Notes: generated by a model not told the origin, from the sequence alone. DNA of 64,000 nucleotides from Rubrobacter aplysinae (GCF_001029505.1 NZ_LEKH01000009.1:1-64000); one strand, 5' to 3'; numbered from the stretch's first letter, positions 26,118 to 35,553 are shown. Made by a program: numbers and translations.

Positions 26118-26930
26118 TCACAGTATCGCGTGGTTCGCCAGGGCGGCCAGGGAGAGGAGGGCCACGACCTCCCCGGCCTCGGAGAGCGCGCCGTAGGTGT
26201 CGCCGGAGAGCCCGCCGAGGACACCGGACATCCAGCGCGCCAGCAGGTGCGTCGTCGCGAAGACCACGACCAGGACGAGCGCGCCCCAGAGCGGGAGCAG
26301 GACGGCCCCGATCAGGAGCGCGCTCACCGTCGCGACGACGAAGTACCGGCTGCGGACCTGCTCGTGGAAGTTGCGTCCCATGCCGCCCTCGCGGGCCGCC
26401 GGGAAAAAGAAGATGCCGTAGATGTCTGACCAGCGGCCCATTACCGGCGCGAGCAGCGCCCCGGCCCACCAGGCCCCGCCGAGGCTGTAGATCGCCGCTA
26501 TCTTCAGGAGTACGGCCGATATCAGGGCCAGAGACCCCATCGTGCCGATGCGGCTGTCCTTCATGATCTCGTGCTTCTGCTCCCGCGAACGCCAGGAGAA
26601 CAAGGCGTCCGCGCTGTCGGCGAGCCCATCTAGGTGCAAGCCCCAGGTCACGACCATCCAGGCCACGACCACCGCCACCGCCCGCACGGGCTCCCCGAAT
26701 ACAAACCCGGCCGCCAGCCCTGCTCCCGCCCCACAGGCCCCGATAAGCAGCCCGACCAGCGGAAACGCCGCCATCGCTCGGGCCACGGAAGCCTCCTTCA
26801 TCGGCGGCAGTCCGGGAACCGGAAACGCCGTCAGAAAGCGGACCGCCTCCCCGAGGGGCTGTAGCGGTCCCCAGCGGTTTCTACTGCCGGACTTCGGACT
26901 ATCCGGCATCTGTCTCCTCACCTGTCTCAC
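26118..26930 (-). CDS. cobS: Adenosylcobinamide-GDP ribazoletransferase
   Basis: 270 residues, about six helices. Characteristic CobS motifs are FLTAFPVPG near 33, WGLHLDGLADSADALF near 96, KDSRIGTMG and GRWSDIYGIFFFP. It joins adenosylcobinamide-GDP with alpha-ribazole (phosphate), the last assembly step of cobalamin. Its start overlaps the end of the phosphatase gene by 32 bp. Together with the transporter this points to salvage of imported corrinoids rather than full synthesis, as no other cob genes are in the window. Confidence 0.9.
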   Translation of the reverse strand: MRQVRRQMPDSPKSGSRNRWGPLQPLGEAVRFLTAFPVPGLPPMKEASVARAMAAFPLVGLLIGACGAGAGLAAGFVFGEPVRAVAVVVAWMVVTWGLHLDGLADSADALFSWRSREQKHEIMKDSRIGTMGSLALISAVLLKIAAIYSLGGAWWAGALLAPVMGRWSDIYGIFFFPAAREGGMGRNFHEQVRSRYFVVATVSALLIGAVLLPLWGALVLVVVFATTHLLARWMSGVLGGLSGDTYGALSEAGEVVALLSLAALANHAIL

Positions 26931-27606
26931 CAGTGGAAGGGCTCCTAACCGGAGAAGCTCGCCGTGTGTCTGCCTCGTGTGCCTCGTATAGGGGCGGCAC
27001 CTCGTTCATGGTTCTCAGGATGGCCGCCGAAGGATAGATGTCGAGGGCGGTAACGCCGCCGAGGTCCGTGCGGAACCGCCAGTGCTCGCTGAAAGGGACG
27101 CCGAGCAGGTGGCACAGGAGGAGCCGGATCGGGGCTCCGTGCGTGACCACCAGCGCCCGGCCTCCGGCATGTTCCCGGAGCAGGTCCTCCCAGGCGGCCC
27201 CGACGCGCTCCCACAGGTCTGCCCCGCTCTCTCCGCCGTGGGCTTGGCTGTTCCAGAAATCTCCGAAGCGCCGCCGAGCCTGCTCGCCGTACCGGGCGGA
27301 GACCTCGTCGTGGGTCAGGCCCTCCCAGACGCCGTGATCCACCTCCCGCCACCGCTCGTCCCGCTCCCGCCTCTCGCCTTCCACTAGGTCGGCGAGGCCG
27401 TCGGTGCGGGAGAGCCCGGACGAGACCACCGCCGTGTACACGCCGCGCTGTAGCCGGGCGGCGGCCGCCTCCGCCCGTGCCCGGCCGAACCGTGTCAGGG
27501 GCCGGTCTGAGCGGCTCTGGTAGCGGCCCTCCCGGTTCCAGTCCGTCTGGGTGTGGCGTACCAGCTTTACGTGCGTGTGAGCGGAGCCCTCTCCCACTCG
27601 TATCAT
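26899..27606 (-). CDS. cobC: Histidine phosphatase, alpha-ribazole phosphatase (CobC-like)
   Basis: 235 residues. The phosphohistidine motif is VRHTQTDWN near the N-terminus (RHT in place of the commoner RHG). DHGVWEGLTHDEV and the second histidine VVTHGAPIRLLL complete the site. In this operon position it most likely removes the phosphate from alpha-ribazole phosphate or adenosylcobalamin phosphate. Its start overlaps the btuF stop (ATGA). General phosphoglycerate-mutase-like phosphatase is the alternative. Confidence 0.8.
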   Translation of the reverse strand: MIRVGEGSAHTHVKLVRHTQTDWNREGRYQSRSDRPLTRFGRARAEAAAARLQRGVYTAVVSSGLSRTDGLADLVEGERRERDERWREVDHGVWEGLTHDEVSARYGEQARRRFGDFWNSQAHGGESGADLWERVGAAWEDLLREHAGGRALVVTHGAPIRLLLCHLLGVPFSEHWRFRTDLGGVTALDIYPSAAILRTMNEVPPLYEAHEADTRRASPVRSPSTGETGEETDAG

Positions 27607-28652
27607 CCCCCGCCGGTCGTGGACTCCCCATCGAAGGCCTCCGGATGGATAACCTCCGCGATCTCGCGCACGCCGTCCACGATCCTGGGCCCGGGCCGGG
27701 TAACGAGGTCGTCGTTTATCACGAAGACCTTGTCCTGCTCAACGGCCGTGAGCGAAGAGTACTGTTGGCGGCTCTTTATACCTTTCACGGTGGCGCCGGA
27801 GCTCTCGCCGGCCAGATAGTATCGCGGGTCATCCTCCAGTATCTTCTCGACCGAGTACTGCGGGTATGCTTGCCCGGCGTCGGCGGCGATGTTCTCTCCC
27901 CCGGCGAGGTTGATGGCGTCGTTTACGAAGCTGCCCGGACCGGCGGTGAACAGCGGGTCGTAGCCGACCTCGTAGAACATCTCGGGCTCCGGCAAGCCTT
28001 CCACCTCCGACCGGAGATCGTCCAGCTCGCTCCGGAGCCGCTCCTCTACGGCCTCTGCCTGATCTTCGTTGCCGACGACTTCCCCGACCGTACCGATGCT
28101 CTGTATGGCCTCGTCCACGCTCGTCGGGTTGATAACCACCACCTTCGCCCCCGTCCTGTCTTGCAGGCTCTCGGCCTGATCTTCCGTGGTCGAGTCGTAG
28201 GAGAGGAACAGGAGGTCCGTCTGCAGGGAGGCGATCTTCTCCGCGTTCACCTCGTTGTAGTTACCGACTTCCTCTATGCTCTCGACCTCTTCCGGATAGT
28301 CGCCGGCCTCGGAGACGCCGACCACCCGATCCCCGGCCCCGACCTCGAACAGCGTCTCGGTAACGCTCGGCACCATGGAGGCGATCTCCTCCGGCTCCTG
28401 GCCGATCCGGACCTGCCGATCCAGCGAGTCTTCTATGGTAACCGGAAAGGAGGCGCTGGCCGTGGTGCCGCCGCCCGCCCCGCCGGAACCACCGCTAGTG
28501 GCGCCCGAGGAGCCGCTACCAGAATCGTCATTAGAATCGCCACCAGAGCCCTGGCCGCAAGCGGCTGCCACCAGTACCATTGCCGCCACGACGAATATCG
28601 CCGGCAACGTTGCGCCCGGCTTCGCGTTAGGCCTCTCACCAACTCTACGCAA
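27603..28652 (-). CDS. btuF: Cobalamin-binding lipoprotein of the ABC transporter
   Basis: 349 residues. The signal peptide ends in the lipobox VAAAC, followed by a Gly/Ser-rich linker (about 34-60) that tethers the receptor to the membrane. The binding domain has SMVPSVTETLFEVGAGDRVV, then GNYNEVNAEKIASLQTDLLF and DAGQAYPQYSVEKILEDDP, typical of the BtuF/FhuD fold. TTG 28652 is chosen because AAAGGA lies 6 bases upstream. It is the first gene after the B12 riboswitch and delivers corrinoids to BtuCD. Confidence 0.87.
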   Translation of the reverse strand: MRRVGERPNAKPGATLPAIFVVAAMVLVAAACGQGSGGDSNDDSGSGSSGATSGGSGGAGGGTTASASFPVTIEDSLDRQVRIGQEPEEIASMVPSVTETLFEVGAGDRVVGVSEAGDYPEEVESIEEVGNYNEVNAEKIASLQTDLLFLSYDSTTEDQAESLQDRTGAKVVVINPTSVDEAIQSIGTVGEVVGNEDQAEAVEERLRSELDDLRSEVEGLPEPEMFYEVGYDPLFTAGPGSFVNDAINLAGGENIAADAGQAYPQYSVEKILEDDPRYYLAGESSGATVKGIKSRQQYSSLTAVEQDKVFVINDDLVTRPGPRIVDGVREIAEVIHPEAFDGESTTGGG

Positions 28653-28904
28653 GAAAATCCTTTCGAGCTTGCAAAAATTTCCGCAGAAGTTGCGGTAACG
28701 TTGGCGCTATCCCTCGGACTCTGCCGTACTTACCTTGCGCCTCTTTCGCCGCTCTGAGCGCCCCGCTCCGGAGGCGGCCCGCAGAACATTCGAGAGGCGT
28801 TAGAGCTAGCCTGCGGATGCCGAGTGCTGCTCGGCGCGCGGAAATCGGTCTCTGCACGTGTACCTCCTTCGGAGTCCTCGCTCCGGTTGGGCAGCTTGGG
28901 GCGT

Positions 28905-29075
28905 TGGAACAGTCTCCTGACTCCCGGATCCCCGCTTTCCCCGCGCCTTCCCGCCCGCTTGGGGCAGTGGCTACCGTCGAGGCTAGCTCCCCGGATACAG
29001 TGGCGGGACCGTGCCGGACTCTCACCGGCTTCCTGGACTCCGCCGCCCGCTGTCTGTGTACTTCTGTGTATCTCT
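28905..29075 (-). ncRNA. Cobalamin riboswitch
   Basis: The minus strand contains the core in order: GGAAGCCGGTG, AGTCCGGCACGGTCCCGCCACTGT (about 29003-29029), CCGGGGAGCTAGCC, the second box TAGCCACTGCCCC (about 28961-28973), GGGAAGGCGCGGGG, GATCCGGGAGTC and AGGAGACTG (near 28911). These are the conserved elements of the adenosylcobalamin riboswitch. It controls btuF and the genes behind it, lowering expression when B12 is plentiful. The boundaries are approximate by 10-15 bases. About 250 bases of leader separate it from the btuF start. Confidence 0.92.
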
Positions 29076-29120
29076 ATGTAGCGCGCGTCCACCGCACGCT
29101 ACCATTGCTCGTCTATTAGC

Positions 29121-29821
29121 CGCGTAATGATAGCCAAGTCCGAATTACACTTCAAACCGGGTTAGCTTTGTTCCAGCACACAACCCTCGACGTCGGGGTC
29201 TCCTAGAGGCGCGTCAGCGGGCTCCTGCCAAAGTACACCCTTTCCCCAGCAGCATAGAAGGTTGGACCGGGTTAGCCTCGGTCTGGTACTCATCTCTAGG
29301 AGTATCAGGAGCGGATCCGGCGAATACCGAGACTATCAGCGAGTGCCCCGGAGCACGCGAACTCCCTCATCATCTTCCGCAGTGACCACCCCAGTGAGCC
29401 CGCCAGAGGCGGCGTGTACAGCCAGCATGTCCGTCTCCGGGGCGCTATCTGACGAGGGAGATCCGACCGGCAGGAAAGGCGCTACGCGGACAGGCATCAT
29501 CACGGGTGTCGGCACGTTTAAACGAGCGAGCTTTCATGCACTGCCGTTACTGGTTCCACGGTTTCACTTAGCTTTTGTCCTCGTGGTGTCGGTGGTTATC
29601 ATCGAGTTGTTCGCCAACGGATGGGTGATGTGGCGACTAGCAGGCTATGTAGCCAGAAAGGGCAGTATGTAGGGGTACGTCGGTCAGCAGCTCTCTGCCT
29701 GACTTGCCGCCATCAATTCCGACGGTTGGTTTTTTGGGCGTTGCCGCGCCTAACCGCTGGCGTGACCACGCAAGTGCTAGACTTTACCCTACAATAAAGC
29801 AACGAGTGTTGAGGTGAAGCT
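29121..29821. other. Gap between riboswitch and cadC
   Basis: About 700 bases. Apart from the hydrophobic fragment at 29490-29672 I find no gene. The sequence TACAAT (29790-29795) is a possible -10 element for cadC, but no good -35 is present. GAGGTGAAGCT precedes the cadC ATG. Confidence 0.4.
29490..29672 (+). pseudogene. C-terminal fragment of a membrane protein (doubtful)
   Basis: The frame reads GIITGVGTFKRASFHALPLL, then VPRFHLAFVLVVSVVIIELF, ANGWVMWRLAGYVARKGSM and a stop. It has two hydrophobic stretches and a basic end, like the last helices of a transporter. An open frame extends upstream to 29262, but that part is Ser/Thr/Arg-rich and shows no family. I cannot name the family with confidence (a VIT/CCC1-like protein is one thought). 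Probably a remnant. Confidence 0.3.
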
Positions 29822-30214
29822 ATGAGCGACGACCGGTGCGACCTGCTGTGCATAGACGCTCCCCGGGCCGAGGCCATCCGGGAGAAGCTGCTCGGAGAGG
29901 AGCGGGCGCAAGAATCTGCGGAGGCGGCGCGGGCTCTTTCGGACCCCACACGGCTGACGTTGGCCGGGGCGTTAGGAGAGGCCGGTGGCGTTGGCGGGGA
30001 GCTTTGCGTCTGTGATCTGGCCTGGATCTCGGGCCGCGCCCAGAATCTAGTCTCCCATCACATGAGGACCCTGCGTTCTCTGGGGCTGGTTCGTTCTCGT
30101 AGGGATGGCAAGCTCGTCATGTACCGGCTGACCGGGCGTGGCCAGGCCCTGCTCGGCGCCGTTATCGGCGAGGAGCCGGAAGGCCGGGCGTCCGAGGAAG
30201 AGGTGAGCGTGTGA
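29822..30214 (+). CDS. cadC: ArsR/SmtB-family metal sensor (CadC-like)
   Basis: 130 residues. A winged helix (about 35-110) includes LSDPTRLTLAGAL and the recognition helix region AQNLVSHHMRTLRSLGLV. Four cysteines fall where CadC binds soft metals: Cys6 and Cys10 at the N-terminus (RCDLLC) and the CVC pair in GELCVCDL near 62-64. Known CadC proteins release DNA on binding Cd(II), Pb(II) or Zn(II). It directly precedes the P-type ATPase, sharing a 4-bp GTGA overlap, so it most likely represses its own operon. Confidence 0.9.
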   Translation: MSDDRCDLLCIDAPRAEAIREKLLGEERAQESAEAARALSDPTRLTLAGALGEAGGVGGELCVCDLAWISGRAQNLVSHHMRTLRSLGLVRSRRDGKLVMYRLTGRGQALLGAVIGEEPEGRASEEEVSV

Positions 30215-32532
30215 AGGACAAGAAGAGTCTTACCGTCTTTCAGCCCGACGAGTCACCGGAGACAGGAGGTGCCCCTGCTCAGGAGGCGGGGAGAGGCCCC
30301 GCGCAGGAGCCTGTTTCCTCTTGCACCGACGACTGCTGTGCGCCCTACGGCGATGGAGGAGTAGGTGGCGGAGCAGGAGGATCGGAGAGTGCCAACCGCA
30401 CAGTGGTGCGGGTAGAGGGGATGGACTGCGCCAGTTGCGCCGTGACCGTCGAGCGGCGGGTCGGCTCTCTTTCCGGCGTGAGCCGGGCCACCGTGAACTT
30501 CGCAGCCGGGAGACTCGACGCATACCACGACGACTCCGTAAGTGTGGAGCGGCTAGAGCAGGCCGTTAGAGGCGCCGGCTACGACGTGGGAAGGAGTGCG
30601 GAGTCAGAGCAGATATCGTTCTGGCGTACGCGGAGGTTTCTATTTACCGTGGCCTCCGCGCTCCTGTTCGCGCTCGGGGCCGTTCTGCAGCTAGCCGGAG
30701 CTCCAGAGATCGCCCGGATCCTCCCCTACACCGCGGCGATCATGGTCGGCGGGCTGCCCATCTTCCGGGCGGCCGTATCCGCCGTGCGCGCCCGGCATCT
30801 GGACATGAACGTCTTGATGAGCGCGGCGGCTATCGGGGCAGCCGGTATCGGGGCCTGGGGCGAGGCGGCGCTGGTAGTAGTCCTGTTCGCCGCCGGTAAC
30901 GCTTTGCAGACCTTCTCCATAGACCGTACCCGGGGTGCAGTGCGCGGGCTAATGCGCCTGACCCCCGACGAGGTGCTGGTTCGCCGTGAGGGAGCGGAGA
31001 GGCTGGTACCCGCAGACGAGGTGGGCGCGAGAGAGTTGGTGGTCGTGAGGCCCGGCGAGAGGCTGGCCGTGGACGGAGAGGTCCTGGAGGGCCGGACCAC
31101 GGTGGACGAGGCCCCGGTAACCGGCGAGAGCGTCCCCGTGGAGAAAGCCGCCGGAGACGAGGTATTTTCCGGCAGCCTGAACGGTTCAGGCGGGATCGTG
31201 GTGCGCACCACTAGGGAGGCCAGGGATTCCACCCTGCAGCGGATAGCCCGGATGGTCGAGGAGGCTCAGAGCACCCGGGCGCCGGCCGAGCAGTTCGTGG
31301 ACCGTTTCTCTCGCATCTACACGCCGCTGGTGGTGGCTGCGGCGGCCGCCGTCACGGTCATACCGACCGCGCTCGGGGGAGAGTTCGGTACCTGGTTCTA
31401 CCGGGGGCTCGCGCTCCTGATCATCGCCTGTCCTTGCTCGCTGGTGATCTCCACCCCCGTAACGGTCGTCTCCGGCATCGGCGCGGCCTCCAAGAGGGGC
31501 ATCTTGATAAAGGGCGGCGCGGTGCTCGAAGCCGCCGGTAGGCTAAAAGCTCTTGTCTTCGACAAGACCGGCACCCTCACCGAGGGCCGGCCCGTGGTCT
31601 CGAACGTCCAGGCCACGGCGGGCATGGGACGAGACGAGGCCCTCCGTATCGCCGGGGCTCTGGAGCGCCGTTCGGAGCACCCGCTGGCCCACGCCATCCT
31701 CTCCGCCGCCGGAGACGGGGGACTTCCCGAAGTGTCGGGCTTCACCACTACCTCCGGGCGCGGAGCCGAGGGCGAGATAGGAGGCCGGCGCTACCTGATC
31801 GGCAGCCCCCGGCTCTTCGCCGAAGAGGGCATATCGCTCAAAGAGGCCAGCGAAGCTCTCACGAGGGTAGAAAACGCCGGCGAGACGCCGGTGATACTCG
31901 GTGATGAGGATGGCCCGCTCGCGGTATTCGGGCTCTCCGACGCCATCCGTTCCGACACCCTGGAGGCGCTACAGACTCTGCGTTCCGCCGGCCTTGAGGA
32001 ACTGGTAATGCTCACTGGGGATTCCGAGGCCCCGGCCAAGAGGGTCGCTAGTGAGCTCGGTCTAGACTACCGGGCCTCTCTCTTGCCGGACCAGAAGGTT
32101 GCGGCGGTACGAGAGCTCGTGACCAGGAACGGCGCCACGGGTATGGTAGGCGACGGCATAAACGACGCCCCGGCGCTCGCCACCTCATCCGTGGGCTTCG
32201 CCATGGGCACGGCGGGCACCGATGTCGCGCTTGAGACCGCGGATATTGCGCTAATGCAGGACGACCTGCGCAAGCTCGCCGCAGCGGTCCGGCTCTCGCG
32301 GTCTGCTGAAAGGATAATCAAGCAAAACATACTCATCTCGATACTCATAAAGGGCGTATTCGTGTTGCTCGCCCCGTTCGGGCTGGTGACGCTGTGGCTG
32401 GCGGTGCTGGCCGATATGGGTACCTCTCTAGCGGTTACGCTAAACGGCTTGAGGCTGTTCGGCGCCGATCTCACAGAGGGCACTACCTCGTCGGAGACCA
32501 CCCGCACGGATACGAATAAGAGGAACCCATGA
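30211..32532 (+). CDS. cadA: P1B-type Cd/Zn/Pb-exporting ATPase
   Basis: 773 residues from GTG 30211. The N-terminus has a Cys-rich stretch (SCTDDCCAPYG) and a heavy-metal-associated domain with GMDCASC. The catalytic core holds the CPC metal-path motif IIACPCSLVIS, the phosphorylation site DKTGTLTEG, SEHPLAHAI and the hinge MVGDGINDAPAL. The CPC motif and CadC partner favour Cd/Zn/Pb export over copper. It pumps metal out of the cytoplasm at the cost of ATP. The four-base overlap with cadC implies coupled translation. Confidence 0.92.
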   Translation: MKDKKSLTVFQPDESPETGGAPAQEAGRGPAQEPVSSCTDDCCAPYGDGGVGGGAGGSESANRTVVRVEGMDCASCAVTVERRVGSLSGVSRATVNFAAGRLDAYHDDSVSVERLEQAVRGAGYDVGRSAESEQISFWRTRRFLFTVASALLFALGAVLQLAGAPEIARILPYTAAIMVGGLPIFRAAVSAVRARHLDMNVLMSAAAIGAAGIGAWGEAALVVVLFAAGNALQTFSIDRTRGAVRGLMRLTPDEVLVRREGAERLVPADEVGARELVVVRPGERLAVDGEVLEGRTTVDEAPVTGESVPVEKAAGDEVFSGSLNGSGGIVVRTTREARDSTLQRIARMVEEAQSTRAPAEQFVDRFSRIYTPLVVAAAAAVTVIPTALGGEFGTWFYRGLALLIIACPCSLVISTPVTVVSGIGAASKRGILIKGGAVLEAAGRLKALVFDKTGTLTEGRPVVSNVQATAGMGRDEALRIAGALERRSEHPLAHAILSAAGDGGLPEVSGFTTTSGRGAEGEIGGRRYLIGSPRLFAEEGISLKEASEALTRVENAGETPVILGDEDGPLAVFGLSDAIRSDTLEALQTLRSAGLEELVMLTGDSEAPAKRVASELGLDYRASLLPDQKVAAVRELVTRNGATGMVGDGINDAPALATSSVGFAMGTAGTDVALETADIALMQDDLRKLAAAVRLSRSAERIIKQNILISILIKGVFVLLAPFGLVTLWLAVLADMGTSLAVTLNGLRLFGADLTEGTTSSETTRTDTNKRNP

Positions 32533-32839
32533 TCGGTACTTAGCTCACCGAAAACTACGTAGTTGCCGAGGTTATAGGTGTACCCTCAACGGCTCGCCAT
32601 CCCTTTTGGTAGACGTCTCGCCCCTATGCTCTCGCCCTACCTCACCTCACGCGTAGAGAGGTTCGGCGACTACATAGTGGATATTGGGCCCCCTCCCGCC
32701 CCACTCGATGGCCAGATGCCAAAATTTACCGAGTAACCATCATGATTAAAGTAATATTTACTACAACAAGTGGTGATCCAATGTATATGTAAACTACCCA
32801 GTCACAAACCGCTGTTCTAGTCTTGCGCTTTCCATCCTC
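32533..32839. other. Gap between cadA and the aminotransferase
   Basis: 307 bases between convergent genes. The right half is AT-rich (around 32735-32800). I see no gene and no classic terminator. Confidence 0.4.
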
Positions 32840-33772
32840 CTATAAATAGTAATCAACGGGTGAAGAGGAGCATTGCTTGTGGTGGAGGTTCCAGTATTCC
32901 CGGTGCAAGAGTTGAGTTACAGACCCAGGGTGCCCGTCACCCACAATTCTACCGTTTATCTTCGTGAGCGGTATAACCCCACCCGCTGTACTAGTTCCGA
33001 AGATCTCGTCCGCCTCCTGCACCTCATCCGCCGGGACTGCTCTTTTATCGACCGGGATGCCGAGTCTCTCCGCAAGTTCGATGACGACCTTGCGCGTAAC
33101 GCCTTCGAGAACGCCACGGTCCGGCGTGGCAAGCACCCCGTCTTTTACCACAAAGACGTTAAATCCGGGCCCTTCTACGATATTGTTCTCACCATCAATG
33201 AGGATGGTCGTTTCACCCTCGCGCTCGTAGGCGCTGAATAGACCCGCTACCAAGTCCAGCCAATGATAGTTCTTTACGGTAGGATCAACGGATTCCGGCT
33301 GTATGCGTTGTACGGGGCTAACGGTGGCGTGCAGACCAGCCTTCTGCTTTTCGGGATCAGCTATCCAAATAAAGGGTACGGCGAAAGCGAAAAATTTGTT
33401 GACACACTCGCGGGGATCCCGTGAGCCGTAGGGTGGCGTACCACGGGTACAGATCATCTCCACGTAAGCTCTGCGGAAACCGGTAAGGCGTACGCATTCA
33501 AAGAGCACCTCTCGAATCTCTGCCCGCTCGTGTGGTGGGTGTAAGCGCAGCTTATCCATGCTGCGCTCAAAGCGATCGAGATGATCCTCAAGACGGAAGA
33601 AGCTACCCTGCCACACGTGTACCACGTCATAGGTCGCGTCCGAGCGCAGAAACCCCCAGTCGAGTATTGGCACGCACGCTTGAGCGATGGGGACGAACCG
33701 GCCGTTGACGAACGCTACCCCATCATCATAGTTTCCTCTGTCTTCTCCCGAGGGCTGTCCGAAGCTCTCCAT
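32840..33772 (-). CDS. Class IV aminotransferase, (R)-amine transaminase-like
   Basis: 310 residues, fold-type IV PLP enzyme with the Schiff-base Lys in VKNYHW (about 167). The pattern ILDWGFLRSDATYDVVHVWQ, then FRLEDHLDRFERSM, EGPGFNVFVVKDGV, and FGTSTAGGVIPLTKINGRIV resembles (R)-selective amine transaminases more than branched-chain or D-alanine enzymes. It would move an amino group from an amine or amino acid to a keto acid. GGAGG lies upstream of the GTG/ATG start pair; ATG 33772 is used. It lies 143 bp downstream of the symporter gene on the same strand and may belong to the amine-related regulon. Confidence 0.82.
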   Translation of the reverse strand: MESFGQPSGEDRGNYDDGVAFVNGRFVPIAQACVPILDWGFLRSDATYDVVHVWQGSFFRLEDHLDRFERSMDKLRLHPPHERAEIREVLFECVRLTGFRRAYVEMICTRGTPPYGSRDPRECVNKFFAFAVPFIWIADPEKQKAGLHATVSPVQRIQPESVDPTVKNYHWLDLVAGLFSAYEREGETTILIDGENNIVEGPGFNVFVVKDGVLATPDRGVLEGVTRKVVIELAERLGIPVDKRAVPADEVQEADEIFGTSTAGGVIPLTKINGRIVGDGHPGSVTQLLHREYWNLHHKQCSSSPVDYYL

Positions 33773-33915
33773 CACCCCTGTCCCTCCATCAGATACTGGC
33801 AGTTGCCCCTAGCGTACGGTGGCGGCCCTAGCACGGCGGGTCAATATACGGTTCAGCCATTGTCACAGCTATCATCCACTGGGCATGAGTTGGAAAGCAG
33901 GCCCTAATCTCCGGT

Positions 33916-35550
33916 CTACGCGCTGCCGGACAGAGGCAGTACGTAGGCCACCAGGAGAAAAACTATGGCTCCGACGCACGAGACGCCCGCTACCAGGGCG
34001 TAGCGCAGGGTTCTCCGTAGCTGGGCTGAAGACTGCTTGTTCTTCGAGACGGCCAGCAGCGAATCGCGGAAGGCTATACTCTCGGCATCTGGCTTGCTCA
34101 AGAAGTCCGCGATGAAAAGCGCGAGGAAGCTCGCTATCCAGCCGGGGATCACGGGCTCCAGGTAGACCGGGAGGTCCACGCCGCCGAAAGTCTGCGAGGC
34201 CTCGAAGGCGAAGACCGTCACGAAACCCGCCAGCAGGCTGGCCAGGGCTCCCCACTTGGTTATCTTCCTGTAATAGATGCTCAAAAACGCCAGGGGGCCC
34301 CAGGAGGCCGCGAAGAGGGTGGCTGCGAATATGCCGATGTCCAGTACCGCCGTGGGAGAGAAGAACACGACCACGAGCACGATAACGCCCACACCGAGCA
34401 TCACCAGACGGTTGAAGAGCAGGCCCGAGCCAGACTCCGCCTCCTGCTCTGTGGAGGTCTGTGTGGAGCCCCTCCTAAAGGCCGGCAGGATGTCGTTCAC
34501 CGCGCTAAAGCCTATGAGCGACAGGAAGGTGGAGGCCGAAGACAGCCCGGCCGCCACGATACCGGTTACTATGATTACCCCGAGCCAGATGGGGAGTACG
34601 TTTTGCGCGGCCCAGATGTACACGAGCTCGGTCGGGGCGATATTGGGATTGAAAACGTTTACCGTCGCCGCCCCCATGGCCATGAACATGTAGATAAAGA
34701 GGATGGCTATCATCGAGGCGAACCCGGACCTGATCGCCACTTGCTCACTCCGGGCCATCAGGTAACGGCTGCTCTGCCAGGGGCTGGTTGCGACGATAAT
34801 CCCCCATAAGAGACCAAGCACCACCCACAGGAAGATACCCTCGGACGGGGTCGCAAACTGCGCGTTGGGCCCGCTGGTTACCCCACCCCAGTCCAGCATC
34901 CCCGGCTTTGCTCCGAGGCCGCTCAGTGAGTCTATAACGGCCGAGGGGCCACCCACTTCCGCCGCCAGGAAAACGGCTCCCAGCACGGCCGCCACGGTAA
35001 ACAAACAGAACATTATGGTGTCTGTAATCAACACCCCCGGAGAACCAGAGAAGAAAGTAAACGAGGTAAAGCCTATCCAGAAGATCAACAACGCGGCCCA
35101 GAAGCTAATCCCCAGTATGTCCGAGATTATGAGGCTTACGCCCTGGGTCACGGCTATCAGATAGAAGCTTATCCCCGCAACCACGGTAACGCCGGCCGCC
35201 GCCCTCACCGCACCAGAGTTAAAGCGCCTCCCGAAAAACTCCGGTACGGTCAAAGCCTCAGAGCGCCGCAGGTAACGCCCGAAGAATACCGCGCCAACGA
35301 CGTAGCCCGCCGCGTTGAACGCCGCCATCGTCAGCAATAGAAGAGGATAGCCGGAGTAGGCGAAACCGGCCTCGCCCAGGAACCCGACCGTGCTTAAATA
35401 AGAAGCTATAAGGGAGCCCGTTATCAGGAGTACCGGAGCATTGCGGGCGGCTACATAGTAGTCCGCCTTATTGCTAATCCTGGCACCGACGAACACCCCG
35501 ATCGCGATGTAGATCAGGAAGCTTACGATAACGGCAACGGTAAAGACCAT
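33916..35550 (-). CDS. Sodium:solute symporter (SSS family)
   Basis: 544 residues with 13-14 helices. It begins MVFTVAVIVSFLIYIAIGVF and has DYYVAARNAPVLLITGSLIA, GEAGFAYSGYP and IVAAGLSSASTFLSLIGFSA, the last matching the conserved SSS sodium helix. Likely imports an organic acid or amino compound. Its ATG comes 3 bases after the stop of a 34-residue membrane ORF. It lies downstream of the catabolic operon on the same strand, after a 284-bp gap, and may supply that pathway. Confidence 0.86.
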   Translation of the reverse strand: MVFTVAVIVSFLIYIAIGVFVGARISNKADYYVAARNAPVLLITGSLIASYLSTVGFLGEAGFAYSGYPLLLLTMAAFNAAGYVVGAVFFGRYLRRSEALTVPEFFGRRFNSGAVRAAAGVTVVAGISFYLIAVTQGVSLIISDILGISFWAALLIFWIGFTSFTFFSGSPGVLITDTIMFCLFTVAAVLGAVFLAAEVGGPSAVIDSLSGLGAKPGMLDWGGVTSGPNAQFATPSEGIFLWVVLGLLWGIIVATSPWQSSRYLMARSEQVAIRSGFASMIAILFIYMFMAMGAATVNVFNPNIAPTELVYIWAAQNVLPIWLGVIIVTGIVAAGLSSASTFLSLIGFSAVNDILPAFRRGSTQTSTEQEAESGSGLLFNRLVMLGVGVIVLVVVFFSPTAVLDIGIFAATLFAASWGPLAFLSIYYRKITKWGALASLLAGFVTVFAFEASQTFGGVDLPVYLEPVIPGWIASFLALFIADFLSKPDAESIAFRDSLLAVSKNKQSSAQLRRTLRYALVAGVSCVGAIVFLLVAYVLPLSGSA

Positions 35551-35553
35551 TCC

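Noticed and set aside
29262-29489. Upstream part of the 136-residue frame
   Set aside because: Ser/Thr/Arg-rich with no similarity; only the hydrophobic end (29490-29672) is worth noting.
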